From positions 514,442 to 578,441 of the forward strand of contig JALDAJ010000001.1 in NCBI GenBank assembly GCA_022729235.1: a stretch of 64,000 bases of DNA, written 5' to 3'. The stretch comes from Candidatus Nanohalarchaeota archaeon (GTDB taxonomy: Archaea; Nanohalarchaeota; Nanosalinia; Nanosalinales; Nanosalinaceae). Positions within the stretch are counted from its first letter, which is position 1, and each line of letters starts with the position of its first letter. A model generated the notes under the pieces. The model did no database searches, was not told where the DNA came from, and was given only the letters and a program-made list of their open reading frames with translations. A program made the position numbers and the translations under genes. Shown one piece after another: positions 16,401 through 25,369 of the stretch.

Positions 16401-17560
16401 TAGAGGTTGAACCACACGAAGATAACTATGCAGAATCAGAGTTTTACCGCCGCATCCCGGACCAGGACGAAGAGTTTGAGCTAAATCTAGAAGTATCTGA
16501 GCGGGTAACTGTTGAGGGCGTGGTAGATGATGCTGACGGCGGTATCGTAGTAGGCGCGGAGGTATTCGCCTGGAGCCGAGAGGCAAGACACAGCGAGTCC
16601 ACAGTTACAAACAGCAGCGGACATTACCAGCTAGATCTTCATTCTGACGCAGAGTACAACATGATGGTATCGGAGGAAGGATATATCGCGGAGGAAGAAA
16701 CGGAGACGTTCGACAGTGATGAAAACGATGTCAATTTTGTTCTATCAGGCGGTGAGACGATGAGCGGTACTGTCAAGGATGAGGATGGCGATCCGATTGG
16801 TTCAGGCATCATCTCGGTCTGGAATGATGATGGATCATTCGGTTCCGATGAGTTCGAGGATGGTACATATGAGATAACTGGTCTCGAGGATGCGGAGCAT
16901 GAGGTCTGGGTGAGGCCCGACAACAGAGAGCTGGAGGTTAACACCAGTGAGAACGTTGAGGTGGGAGAACAGAACTTCACTGTTGAGAGTCGAGGAGGAC
17001 AGAAAATCGAGGTAACTGTGATAGATGATGCTGGTGAAGAAGTGGGGGATGCAGAAGTCATCACCGATATGACCAGCGGAAGAACTAATGCTGACGGTGA
17101 GATCGAGCTGGAAAGACACAATGTTGGAGATATAGTGATTGAAGTGAGGAAGGAAGGATACGAGGGCGTGAAGCGAGAGGTAACGATAAGAGACCCTGAC
17201 GGTCCTTATGCGACGAACGACACCAAGGAGGTTGAAATTGTACTTGAATCTACTACAGAAGTAGAGGTTGATTTCGAAGTTAAAGAAGGCGGAGACGCTG
17301 TATCCGACGCCTCAATCGTTGTTGTAAATACTGACGAGGACCTATCCGACAGCGGAAGCGAGGTAACGGATTCGGGAGGAGAAGCGACAATCGAGAACCT
17401 TGTTGAAGGAGATTACAGGATTATACTCGCGGTTGACGGTGACGAATCGTACTCGGAGTCCGGTAAAGATTTCAGTGAAGGCGCAGGTGAGAATACTATC
17501 AATAACTTTGGTGAGGGAACAACGGGATATGACCTTACTTACGAGGTGTCGCTGCAGTGA
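13415..17560 (+). CDS. Large secreted beta-helix and carboxypeptidase-regulatory-like repeat protein
   Basis: 1381 residues from 13415 (1390 from 13388). It has a Sec-type signal peptide (hydrophobic core ILVLFAFSLLLLAVPVAA). Next is a right-handed parallel beta-helix region (about residues 30-360) with NosD/PbH1-like turns such as NNVIEDTSI and NPVLENEFDNND. The rest is a chain of Ig-like carboxypeptidase-regulatory/CNA-B-type modules, recognisable by repeats of GTVKDEDGDPI, GARVIF, GEYNV and TNADGEIELE. It is extremely acidic and has no C-terminal anchor. Its stop overlaps the GTG start of the next secreted protein by four bases (GTGA), so both are made together, probably as cell-surface partners. 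Confidence 0.8.
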   Translation: MHSSPENLKILVLFAFSLLLLAVPVAADPVSGCQTIDTEGEYQLESFTTEVSEGETCIEITSSDVTLDGDSNTLTVDDEDVDAIAVEGDVPLENITIRDLDIVYDSEVDTAGTALTFQGFYEDDRSDDYKLDNIQVNDAYKGVFFNDVHSMQILNSDITVERHGIEFHDSSNNVIEDTSISMTGGTDESPVGVYLYPGSEWNHLVVSQVTGPGIHDPTSIGVRIAGDSSEDREDMNQRNNIRGNTITNNDVGLEMLNTHNNPVLENEFDNNDVHVTLGEKLGRNRFMDNGFLDASGHIWADYDSVETLYGDDNWMGAFFTSNYWKNDVSDFCFDTTLSGTCNEHDDVDDEKWTYADGDEKTVDPNPLSLIGVDLVNVAFDDNDPSTHTSYPRTVSFIGNELDIVGIDIDDYHLEDSDGGNIETETGDGSFDTTGMDEGYYTIQHEGEAETGFEHELELLDPEGYDAVGRVGGLEDTASLEGGDLEVMDWLTLETVEHAFNIEGEDRYSEMGGPDDTDDFLYRVDLGGMEEGWITVDKDGKATGSTALSHVMHNWEVYDQELPVVNDFTVEEGHTVSGSLSENHDEAEVLLKRHDRDFTNYRLPYTFRPPELSAQVEGDSFTFNNVPEGRYSVKIADSEGFVRVAPNSFEHDIEVEGDVTESDWSPIEVSGTTTEEVNITIDGPEGDEYRYASAVEREDAEGDTISYMEPGQTSDHFDAEFTQEVLNDEVYTVLGVMMEFEDGKMQNVQVDSEEVDLTDGEPNEPYFTFTEPMAVTGKVADPDDAVIPGARVIFESETGFAMDETDQDGEYNVSLMEGEEYSATVHWEGGMNKYDVEFTPGEDYGGTEKEFQMDEGSSLEVTVEDEETGDILDAHVRLENPEVSYYDSKRTQGEEINFTGLNSGTGDDYRLVVHPEDWTYPVAENDSVTIDEDFEQVKVELSESETETAGNVSLTNGTNIDADVTFYELSTREEAESVASDSEDGYAVNITPTGYRIEVEPHEDNYAESEFYRRIPDQDEEFELNLEVSERVTVEGVVDDADGGIVVGAEVFAWSREARHSESTVTNSSGHYQLDLHSDAEYNMMVSEEGYIAEEETETFDSDENDVNFVLSGGETMSGTVKDEDGDPIGSGIISVWNDDGSFGSDEFEDGTYEITGLEDAEHEVWVRPDNRELEVNTSENVEVGEQNFTVESRGGQKIEVTVIDDAGEEVGDAEVITDMTSGRTNADGEIELERHNVGDIVIEVRKEGYEGVKREVTIRDPDGPYATNDTKEVEIVLESTTEVEVDFEVKEGGDAVSDASIVVVNTDEDLSDSGSEVTDSGGEATIENLVEGDYRIILAVDGDESYSESGKDFSEGAGENTINNFGEGTTGYDLTYEVSLQ

Positions 17561-19449
17561 GGAAGGCGGTCATAACACTGACTCTGATTTTGTTCACGTC
17601 CCTTGTTGCGGCATCGCTGGACGCAGATATACAGCCTTCATCGCCTGACAACATCACGCTTTCTCCAGATAACGATTACGAGGTTTTCAAGGAGTTCGAC
17701 GGCACTAACTCGGACGGCGATATAGGCAGTTACGACTGGACGCTGGTCGACACAGATCAGTCCGCTTCAGGACCTTTAGCCAACTTCACCTTTGACCGGT
17801 CGGTCTCCGGTACCAGCGAGATCCGGCTAGTAGTTTCCGATGATACTTACAGCGATCTAGATTCAGTAACTCAGCGCGTACACGATGTTCCAGAGGTCAC
17901 TATCTCCATGGACGACGCGGAGGCAGGGACTGGTGAAGAGACAGATTTCAGTGTTGACAGCTATGAGAACTCTTTCGACGACCCGGTGGAGTTCGAATGG
18001 GAAGTAGATGGTGAGGTTGAGGGAGGAGACGAGGAAAGTTTCGCTCACGAATTCACGGAATCTGGGGAGCACACTGTAACCGTTACTGCCACGGATAACG
18101 CTGGTTATGAGGGCAGTGATTCTATCGACGTAGATGTCGTTTCTGATCATGTTACTATAACAGGTACTAACTCACCGATAGATCCGGGCGAGACTCTTGA
18201 AGTTGATGTAGAGGTTGGTGGTGTAGAGGGTTATGATACAGATGATGAGCTCGTACTTGAGGTGGATGGTGATGAGGAAGATTCGGAAGATGTAGAGCTC
18301 GAGGAAGGAGATACTTACGAGACAACCCTCGAATGGGATACTGAAGACGGAGATGAAGGCGACTACGATATTGAGGTGCTCTATGACGGTTTCTCGGATA
18401 CTACGGAAGTAGAGGTGGGTGATGAGGACGGTGATGAATCTGACCTGGATGCTTTCCCGCACCAGGATGACGAGGAGGATGAGGAGGATGAGCCGGAGTT
18501 TGACGAGGTTAAGACTATTGGAGCCAACAGCATGGTGCCTGCAGAGATTTCCTTTTCAGAGTCGCCTGTGACTCACGTGACTGTGAGTGTTTCCGAGCCA
18601 GTGGATGGAGAGCTGGGTTCGACAGCTACCGAGACACAGCCGTCTGGAGTCTCTGATCCTGGTGATGAGGTCTACAGGTATATAGAGTATGATCCTGACT
18701 TTGACACCTCCGCGGTGGAAGAGGTAGAGTTCGAGTTCGATGTAAGCCAGGGATGGCTGGATGACAACGATGTCTCTTCTGCAACGGTCGAGCTGCAGAG
18801 GTACGATTCGGGATGGACTGTCCTGGATGCGGAACGTGTCGATGAGGACGAGCTCAATGTTTATTATGAGGCAACCAGTCCCGGACTCTCAGTGTTCTCG
18901 ATAACCGGTGAGACCTGGAGCGATCTGTTCCAGGTGACTGATATAGATGTCAACGAGACTGATGTAATGGCTGGGGAAGCGGTTGAGTTCAATGTAACAG
19001 TGGAGAACACCGGTCCGGAATCCGGGATCTACGAGCTGGAAGTTGATATCGATGGAGATACGGAATCAGAAGAAGTTGAGCTAGGTTCCGGTGAGAATAC
19101 CGCCCTGAGCTTTGTAACGGATTTCGAGGAAACCGGTACTAAAACTGTAGAGTCAAAAGGAGAGACAGTTGAGGTAGAAGTCCACGGCGAGGGGCTTCCA
19201 TGGCTGATGATCTTTGGAGGACTGTTTACGGCAGTGCTGGCTGTTCTCGGTTTCATATTCTTCCCGGATATCAAGAATGCGGCAGAATCGGTTATCCCTT
19301 CGGAAATAGGTGATATCTCGGTTTCCCAGCCCTCGATGTCAGGGCGTCTCAATATAGGAGATGTACTGGGAGATTTGATGCCGGATGAAGATGAAAGATC
19401 CGGTGGTTACTCTTTCGAAGGGTTTGGGGATGACAGCAAACGTTCCTAG
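17557..19449 (+). CDS. Membrane-anchored PKD/PGF-pre-PGF surface protein
   Basis: 630 residues with a GTG start overlapping the previous stop. It has a signal peptide (ITLTLILFTSLVAAS) and two to three PKD/Ig-like domains (DGTNSDGDIGSYDWTL; GEHTVTVTATDNAGY). An Asp/Glu-rich linker (about 280-315) follows. Next is a PGF-pre-PGF domain (about 320-450: VYRYIEYDP, QGWLDDNDVSS, ATSPGLSVFSI), then a CARDB-like domain and one membrane helix (LPWLMIFGGLFTAVLAVLGF). A cytoplasmic tail of about 60 residues ends the protein. In known proteins the pre-PGF domain precedes a PGF-CTERM sorting tail; here a normal transmembrane anchor replaces it. Confidence 0.8.
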   Translation: MRKAVITLTLILFTSLVAASLDADIQPSSPDNITLSPDNDYEVFKEFDGTNSDGDIGSYDWTLVDTDQSASGPLANFTFDRSVSGTSEIRLVVSDDTYSDLDSVTQRVHDVPEVTISMDDAEAGTGEETDFSVDSYENSFDDPVEFEWEVDGEVEGGDEESFAHEFTESGEHTVTVTATDNAGYEGSDSIDVDVVSDHVTITGTNSPIDPGETLEVDVEVGGVEGYDTDDELVLEVDGDEEDSEDVELEEGDTYETTLEWDTEDGDEGDYDIEVLYDGFSDTTEVEVGDEDGDESDLDAFPHQDDEEDEEDEPEFDEVKTIGANSMVPAEISFSESPVTHVTVSVSEPVDGELGSTATETQPSGVSDPGDEVYRYIEYDPDFDTSAVEEVEFEFDVSQGWLDDNDVSSATVELQRYDSGWTVLDAERVDEDELNVYYEATSPGLSVFSITGETWSDLFQVTDIDVNETDVMAGEAVEFNVTVENTGPESGIYELEVDIDGDTESEEVELGSGENTALSFVTDFEETGTKTVESKGETVEVEVHGEGLPWLMIFGGLFTAVLAVLGFIFFPDIKNAAESVIPSEIGDISVSQPSMSGRLNIGDVLGDLMPDEDERSGGYSFEGFGDDSKRS

Positions 19450-19451
19450 TT

Positions 19452-19940
19452 TCAGATAGTTCCTTCACAGATGAATTCTCCGTGGTTCTCAAGTAAATCG
19501 TCCCGGGCATACACAGGTAAATCATGTCTGGCAGCGAGCGCCACGGCGTCTGAAGGACGCGAATCCACGGCTTCTGTCTCCAGGTCATCTTCAAGTATTA
19601 ACGCCGCGCGATAAGAGCCGTCCTGGAGGCTGTGTACCAGGACACCCTGCGGTTCCATGCCGGAGGCATCGAGCGAGTCAAGGAGGAGGTCATGCGTCAT
19701 CGGTCTTGGAGTTTCGATATCTGCCTGTTCGATAGCATGCACTTGTTCCGGCGAGACACCCATGCTTAGCAACCAGCAGCCTGACTTGAGAAGTAGGTGG
19801 TTCTCCCCTGTTTCGATTTCCGTTACCTCGCTGTACTCTTCCATATCGACCTGGTGCGTCCAGAGCTGGAAGTTAAATCCTATGTAAACGCCCAGGATCA
19901 CTGATACTGAAAGGACTGTAACCGCTATCTTGTTCATCAA
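19452..19940 (-). CDS. Bifunctional nuclease family (DUF151) protein with membrane anchor
   Basis: 162 residues. After an N-terminal hydrophobic helix (IAVTVLSVSVILGVYIGF) the DUF151 core follows: RPMTHDLLLDSLDASG and the signature EAVDSRPSDAVALAARH, then LPVYARDDLLE. DUF151 proteins have reported DNase/RNase activity. Here the membrane anchor predicts a tethered or exported domain, unlike the usual soluble form. Convergent with the PGF-pre-PGF gene, two bases apart. Confidence 0.8.
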   Translation of the reverse strand: MMNKIAVTVLSVSVILGVYIGFNFQLWTHQVDMEEYSEVTEIETGENHLLLKSGCWLLSMGVSPEQVHAIEQADIETPRPMTHDLLLDSLDASGMEPQGVLVHSLQDGSYRAALILEDDLETEAVDSRPSDAVALAARHDLPVYARDDLLENHGEFICEGTI

Positions 19941-19969
19941 GACAGTTTTAGGTAGTAAACCAGAAAACT

Positions 19970-20449
19970 TTATCCCCTCTCGTACTCCACGAAAGATAAC
20001 TCGCCGCGGTCATCCCTGCTGACCTCTTTCCATTCCTCTTCACTCCAGTCCGGGAAAAAAGTGTCGCCTTCGTATTCTTCATGAACCTCGGTCAGCACCA
20101 TTTTATCTGCGAGATCAATCGTCTGCTCGTATACAGAGGCACCGCCCATGATGAAAACCTTGTCCTTACCTGTATCCTCCGCAATCTCCCACGCCTCTTC
20201 AAGACTGTTCGCGAGCTCGACTTCCCCGGGAACATCCATCTCCGAGCGCGTCAACACGATATTCTTCCTGCCTTCAAGCGGTCTCACGCTTTCTGGTAGC
20301 GAGAGATAGGTGGTGCGACCCATCACAACAGGAAAGCCCATCGTAGTCTCTTTGAAGTGCTCCATGTCCTCCGGGTAATGCCACGGCAGTCCCCCATTTT
20401 TCCCTATAACATTGTTCTCCGCAACCGCCGAGATGATTACCTTTTCCAT
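19970..20449 (-). CDS. folA: Dihydrofolate reductase
   Basis: 159 residues from the ATG at 20449. It opens VIISAVAENNVIGKNGGLPWHYPEDM, the standard DHFR N terminus with the LPW loop. PVVMGRTTYLSLP binds NADPH, and VFIMGGASVYEQTI and HEEYEGDTFFPDW are typical C-terminal elements. It regenerates tetrahydrofolate after thymidylate synthase. A longer frame to 20515 adds 22 unconserved residues and is rejected. Its partners folC, thyA and glyA lie 5 kb away on the same strand, separated by the giant surface gene. Confidence 0.95.
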   Translation of the reverse strand: MEKVIISAVAENNVIGKNGGLPWHYPEDMEHFKETTMGFPVVMGRTTYLSLPESVRPLEGRKNIVLTRSEMDVPGEVELANSLEEAWEIAEDTGKDKVFIMGGASVYEQTIDLADKMVLTEVHEEYEGDTFFPDWSEEEWKEVSRDDRGELSFVEYERG

Positions 20450-20545
20450 AATCTCTTCTTTGTACTGTCTGCTATAACTCTTTTCCACGGATTCAAGAAA
20501 CAATAAAATCTTCACTCCTTAAAACCTGTGATAATGTGGTAGGAC

Positions 20546-20755
20546 ATGCCAACACTGTACTTCATACTCCTCGGCATAGCTATCTGTCTCCTGGCAATAT
20601 TCTTCATGAGCAGCGGTAACAAGGAGTTCGGAGCGTTCTTCATGGTGGGCGGTGTCCCGTTGGTCATCGGAACTAGCCTCGGCGCTGTAGTTGAAGCGTT
20701 AGCACTCGGGGCAGGACTCGTACTTTTACTGGTAGTACTGGAAATGGCTATGTGA
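20546..20755 (+). CDS. Small two-helix membrane protein
   Basis: 69 residues. The N-terminal helix is LYFILLGIAICLLAIFFM, a short GNKEFGAFF loop comes next, and a second long Gly/Ala/Leu-rich hydrophobic region follows (up to two helices). No family recognised. It is divergent from folA, with no room for a long leader, and a hairpin follows the stop. Confidence 0.55.
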   Translation: MPTLYFILLGIAICLLAIFFMSSGNKEFGAFFMVGGVPLVIGTSLGAVVEALALGAGLVLLLVVLEMAM

Positions 20756-20764
20756 TACATGAGG

Positions 20765-20798
20765 AATGTTGTACTGAACCACAACATTTATTCTATTT
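20765..20798 (+). terminator. Hairpin followed by T-rich stretch
   Basis: AATGTTGT (20765-20772) pairs with ACAACATT (20781-20788) over an 8-base loop. The T-rich tattctatttt follows. Placed just after the small membrane-protein gene, it is a plausible terminator. The remaining bases to 20971 are A/T-rich and hold the promoter of the giant surface gene (tattaaagagtaaa, about 20912-20925) plus a G-rich stretch just before its ATG. Confidence 0.45.
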
Positions 20799-20971
20799 TC
20801 AAGACCTGAAAAGCCTGTAAAACCGTCTAAAAAGGATAGAAACAGGTAATAAACCACTGTTCAACACACCCGGATTTTTCCATAATCTTCAACACATCTA
20901 CTTCGAAACCTATTAAAGAGTAAATGATTGAATCGGAAGATACGCGCAACCATCGGGGGATGGGGTAATCA

Positions 20972-23900
20972 ATGAACACGACAACTATCCAATACACAAA
21001 CAACGCTTTCACCAAGTCACTAACACTTCTAACACTACTTTTCGTAGCACTCGCACTTTTCACGACTGGTGTTGCAGCTGCAGATGTTGGTGCTGACTTA
21101 TCGGTTTATAATCCACTAGATAATTACGACCATACTATTGAGTTAGATGAAGTCAGTGATAACCTGGTGCTTTCAGATGAGGATATAACAAGCGGAGATG
21201 AAGTCCTGCTTGAAGGAACTCTTGAAGGAGATCTTATCATGGATGTGGAAAACGTGGTTGTCGAAGGAGAGAGTTATGAGAACAGCCTCCAGACCAGAAT
21301 TGAAGGTCAAGTAGAGGTGGTAGCAGAAGGTGTGGAAGTTAGAGGTCTTCAGGTATCTCCAGATTCTGAAACAATTGAAGAGAAAAAATCTGGGATTTAT
21401 ATTGCTGAAAGTGATGTCCTCGTCGAATACAATGAAATTTCCGGAATTAACGCAAACGCGGAAAACTCTGAGCACAGCTCTATTCACGGAATTCACGTTT
21501 GGAGTGCCGAAGGAATCAGCAATATAGAGGTACGGAACAATTTAGTGAGGGATATCGACTTTGAAGGTGATGTAGATGGTGAGTGGGGTGATTATGGAAA
21601 TCTATATGCTATTCATATACAGGGTAATATTGATGGAGCGGTAGTAGAACATAATACCGTTCAAGATCTCTGGTCAGCAGGATATCTTCCAGCAATCACT
21701 TCAGGGCATACTGGTTCAGATACTGGTGACGATCCCAATACACCTCGGGATGTAAAGGTAAAATATAATCGCCTTGAGGACATAGAGACTGGTGACGCAG
21801 GAGATACGGAAATTCCTGCTGTCGGTTTCGAAATCAGTAGCGAGGGTGATGCAAGCGACGTAAGTGTTCTTTACAACAGCTTTGAGACGCCTGTTGGTGC
21901 AGTGAACAAAGATGAAAGTAGCACGCTCGACGCAACTCAGAATTACTGGGGTTCCGCTTCACCAGACTTTGATTCTCTGGTTGAAGGAGAAGTTGACTAC
22001 GCTCCCTGGTACGCGACTGAGGAGATGATAGAGAACGTCGAAGTTCTGGATGGTGATGAAACCAGAGCTTACTCCGCTACGATTCAGGGAGGGGTAGATG
22101 CCGCTCAGGAAGGCGATACTATATTTGTCGAGTCAGGTGATTACGAAGAAGCTGTCGAGGTTGATACTGGGGACTTAACTCTCTACGGTGTGGACGATCC
22201 GCTGGTCTACTATATGGAAGATGACGGAACTCCAGCGTTCTCTATAGAGGCTGCTGGTGTAGAGATGCAAGGATTTGAGGTTCACAGAGGTGGTCAGAGT
22301 CAGAGTATAGCACAGGGAATCCGGGTTTCTGCTTCCGACGTATTAGTCGCGAATAACGCTGTTAGGGGTGTAAGCGATGATGAGACCGATCAGGGTATCT
22401 CGGTGCTTGACGGATACGGCGAAGATCCCGTGGAGACCACTTCGAACGTTACTTTATACAAGAATTACGTACACGGATTTCCTAGCGCTGTAGGAGTAGC
22501 CACCCAGGAAGAGGGAGCAGGTCTTACCGATGTCAACATAGTTGAAAACACGCTTGAGAATAACGGCCTCGGTATAGGTGTAACCGAGTTCAATGAGGAC
22601 TCAGGAAAACCTCAAAACGTCGATATAGTCGGGAACGTGATTGATAACAGCGGATTCGATGAAGGAGTAGGCCTATGGATTTTCTCGAATGATAAATACG
22701 GAATTAAAGGAGTCGCAGATGCAGAAGAGGTCAACGCCTCCGGAAATACATTCAGCGGAAACAAGATTCATCTTCTGGACGAAACAGGAGTTGCCAGCGA
22801 TGTAGATGTTCTTGAAGAGTTCATTGAAGACAACGAAGTGAATAACCCTGTAGTATCTTTAAAAAGTGAAACATCAGGCCTACCTGTCGTCTACGGTGAG
22901 ATCCAACCTGCGATAGGTGACTCCGAAGAAGGGTTTGAAGTTATTGTTGGAGAAGGAACCTATGAGGAGTCTGTGACTGTTGATGTTGAGAACTTGAATC
23001 TGATAGGTGTTGAAAGTCCTGTAGTTGATGCTGGCGGTGCTGATATCGGAATTAGTATTGAATCAGATCTCGGAAATGTAACTGTTGAAGGATTTAATGT
23101 AACTAACTGGGTTGCTGGAGGAATAGGACAGGGATGGGTGGACTATGAGGGAACATCATCCCATATCCATAATAACGTCATAACTGCGGGAGATGAGACT
23201 GCCGAACATGGTAACTCTATTCAGGTTACTGGTAATGAATCGACGGTTGTCGGGAATACATTAACCGTTACCCACCAGGTTTCGCCTGATTGGAGTGCGT
23301 CAGGAATCCTTGTATTTAGTGCAAGTAGTGCTTACGTTGCGCACAACCACGTTATAGGAGAGGGAGGTGACCGCGGAATCGTTGTTGGAGGCGGCGGTCA
23401 CTACGGCAGTGACGATGAAGGTCTGAACCGGCCTGTACAGGATGTTGTTGTCGAAGATAATCTTGTCGAGGACTCAGAAGTCGGAATCACCACTCAATCT
23501 CAGGCGTTTGATACAGTGATGGTTAATAACACTATCAGGGATAATGAAGTAGGTGTTCAAGAAGATACAGTTGAGGGTTTAAGTCCTCAGAGGACGTTAA
23601 TTGAAGATAATCATATATCTGAAAACAACGTTGGACTGGAGATAGTCTCTAAGGATGACAGTGAGCTAGAATTCACTGGAGATGTTATTTCTAACGAGTT
23701 CATAGATAATGACGTATATCTTATTGATGACTCTGGAGAGGCAGACTTACAATCTATTTTAGGAAATAATATCTTCCAGCCCTCTGCCGTTCAGGAAGGA
23801 AGTACCTTAGTCCAGGAAGCAGACGTTGATGTAATCAATGTTGACATGAATGTCGGATATCAGACGATTCAGGAAGCAGTTGAGGATGCAGAACAGGGGC

Positions 23901-25360
23901 ATAGAATCGAAGTCCGGGAAGGGATTTACGAGGAAGAGAACATCCGGCTGAATACTGATGGTATCACGCTTACCTCCGCGGATTCAGAGAACCCTGCTGA
24001 GATCACTCACGATGAAGGAGAAAAGGATATCCTGAAAGTGGATAACGACAGTATTACCGTCTCTAATATCGTTCTTACGGCAACAGAGGCTGGCGCAATT
24101 GATGATTCTGGAGGCAAAGGGTTCATGCTCGACAGCAGCGTTGTGAAAGCAGCATCTGAATTTGATGAAACCTCAATTGTCAACATTGCACAGCCTGATG
24201 CAACTATCGCTAATTCAACAATTGAGAATCAACTTCGACTACAGGCAGGCGCAACTGACGCGACTGTACGAGGTAACGAGTTGGAGAACATCAATCTGAA
24301 CAGTGATGCAGAGATAGTGAGTAACAGCTTTACTGGAGAGTTTGTCGGTGTTACTGTATCAGGTACGACAGTAGTTGATGATGCAGAAATAGTTGGAAAC
24401 AACTTCAGTGGAGTTGTCGGTGTTGCCCTGGCAGATCACAGTAGAAGTGTCGAAGTCAGTGAAAATGTGTTTGAAGATACAGAATTTGGTGTCTTAGTGT
24501 TTGAAGGTGATGAATCTGCCGGAGAGGAGAATACAGTGACGAGGAATAAGTTTACGGGTAACGAACACGCCGTTTCTGTAGCCGGTGAAGGACATGGACC
24601 TGCAGACGCTACTGCTGTTGAGGTGAACTACAACAACATCACAGGTAACACCTTGGGAGTTGTCAACGAGGGTAGTGGAGAAATCGACGCAACCCGTAAC
24701 TACTGGGGACAGCCTCAGGGTCCTGAGGATTCCCAGGTAGAAGGCGATGTTGTTTACACGCCTTGGTTGCCTGTTCCGCATGCCCAGCAGGGTGTGCTTG
24801 AGATCGCCGAGGAGAATCCAAGTGTTACCAGGGGTAATACTCAGAGCTTCTCCGCAGTCGTCAGGGATGGCGGTGAGGAGTATGAAGTTGATGATGTCGA
24901 GTGGAGTATAGTTAGTGACTCGGCTGGCTCTGAGATAGATGGTAACTCGGTTACTACTGGTTCGCAGGGAAGTGTTGATGTTGTGGCTGAATATGTTGGC
25001 GACGAACTTGAGCTGGCTGTTGAGGAAGCCACGGTAACCCTGAATTCGGAAGGGAGAACTCACTCTCCTTCAGGAACTCCGGTAACTCTTCCGGATGAGG
25101 CGGAGGCAGAGCTTCCTGACGAGGCAGAAGTAGATGAAGGGGAAGAACAGGAGGAAGAGACAGATGAGGAAGAAACTGGTACCGGTGAGGATGCGACCGG
25201 AGATACTACGACCGATGAAGGTACGACCGGGGACGATACTACTGGTGAACAGGAAGAAGACCCTGATACCCCGACCGGGCTGACAGGACTGTTCCTGGCT
25301 GATGCTCCGGACTTCCTGGTATCGCTGACGGAGTCTATCTCCAACCTCCTACCTTTCTGA
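20972..25360 (+). CDS. Giant secreted beta-helix (NosD/pectin-lyase-like) surface protein
   Basis: 1462 residues. The signal peptide is SLTLLTLLFVALALFTTGVAAA. At least three repeat modules start with the NosD-type pattern IQ-x-AV/GV-xx-A-xx-G-x-I-x-V-xx-G-x-YEE (TIQGGVDAAQEGDTIFVESG; EIQPAIGDSEEGFEVIVGEG; TIQEAVEDAEQGHRIEVREG), each continuing into beta-helix coils. The motif NYWG followed by a PW turn closes helices at residues about 324 and 1243. A Big/Ig-like domain follows, then a Thr/Glu/Asp-rich linker and a short hydrophobic tail (DFLVSLTESISNLLPF) that may insert into or lie on the membrane. Likely carbohydrate-binding or cell-contact protein; enzymatic residues are not evident. Confidence 0.8.
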   Translation: MNTTTIQYTNNAFTKSLTLLTLLFVALALFTTGVAAADVGADLSVYNPLDNYDHTIELDEVSDNLVLSDEDITSGDEVLLEGTLEGDLIMDVENVVVEGESYENSLQTRIEGQVEVVAEGVEVRGLQVSPDSETIEEKKSGIYIAESDVLVEYNEISGINANAENSEHSSIHGIHVWSAEGISNIEVRNNLVRDIDFEGDVDGEWGDYGNLYAIHIQGNIDGAVVEHNTVQDLWSAGYLPAITSGHTGSDTGDDPNTPRDVKVKYNRLEDIETGDAGDTEIPAVGFEISSEGDASDVSVLYNSFETPVGAVNKDESSTLDATQNYWGSASPDFDSLVEGEVDYAPWYATEEMIENVEVLDGDETRAYSATIQGGVDAAQEGDTIFVESGDYEEAVEVDTGDLTLYGVDDPLVYYMEDDGTPAFSIEAAGVEMQGFEVHRGGQSQSIAQGIRVSASDVLVANNAVRGVSDDETDQGISVLDGYGEDPVETTSNVTLYKNYVHGFPSAVGVATQEEGAGLTDVNIVENTLENNGLGIGVTEFNEDSGKPQNVDIVGNVIDNSGFDEGVGLWIFSNDKYGIKGVADAEEVNASGNTFSGNKIHLLDETGVASDVDVLEEFIEDNEVNNPVVSLKSETSGLPVVYGEIQPAIGDSEEGFEVIVGEGTYEESVTVDVENLNLIGVESPVVDAGGADIGISIESDLGNVTVEGFNVTNWVAGGIGQGWVDYEGTSSHIHNNVITAGDETAEHGNSIQVTGNESTVVGNTLTVTHQVSPDWSASGILVFSASSAYVAHNHVIGEGGDRGIVVGGGGHYGSDDEGLNRPVQDVVVEDNLVEDSEVGITTQSQAFDTVMVNNTIRDNEVGVQEDTVEGLSPQRTLIEDNHISENNVGLEIVSKDDSELEFTGDVISNEFIDNDVYLIDDSGEADLQSILGNNIFQPSAVQEGSTLVQEADVDVINVDMNVGYQTIQEAVEDAEQGHRIEVREGIYEEENIRLNTDGITLTSADSENPAEITHDEGEKDILKVDNDSITVSNIVLTATEAGAIDDSGGKGFMLDSSVVKAASEFDETSIVNIAQPDATIANSTIENQLRLQAGATDATVRGNELENINLNSDAEIVSNSFTGEFVGVTVSGTTVVDDAEIVGNNFSGVVGVALADHSRSVEVSENVFEDTEFGVLVFEGDESAGEENTVTRNKFTGNEHAVSVAGEGHGPADATAVEVNYNNITGNTLGVVNEGSGEIDATRNYWGQPQGPEDSQVEGDVVYTPWLPVPHAQQGVLEIAEENPSVTRGNTQSFSAVVRDGGEEYEVDDVEWSIVSDSAGSEIDGNSVTTGSQGSVDVVAEYVGDELELAVEEATVTLNSEGRTHSPSGTPVTLPDEAEAELPDEAEVDEGEEQEEETDEEETGTGEDATGDTTTDEGTTGDDTTGEQEEDPDTPTGLTGLFLADAPDFLVSLTESISNLLPF

Positions 25361-25369
25361 TTTTTCCTT

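Noticed and set aside
24494-25063. Minus-strand frame of 189 codons inside the giant surface gene
   Set aside because: The sense frame continues with beta-helix motifs throughout; no promoter or domain supports the antisense frame.
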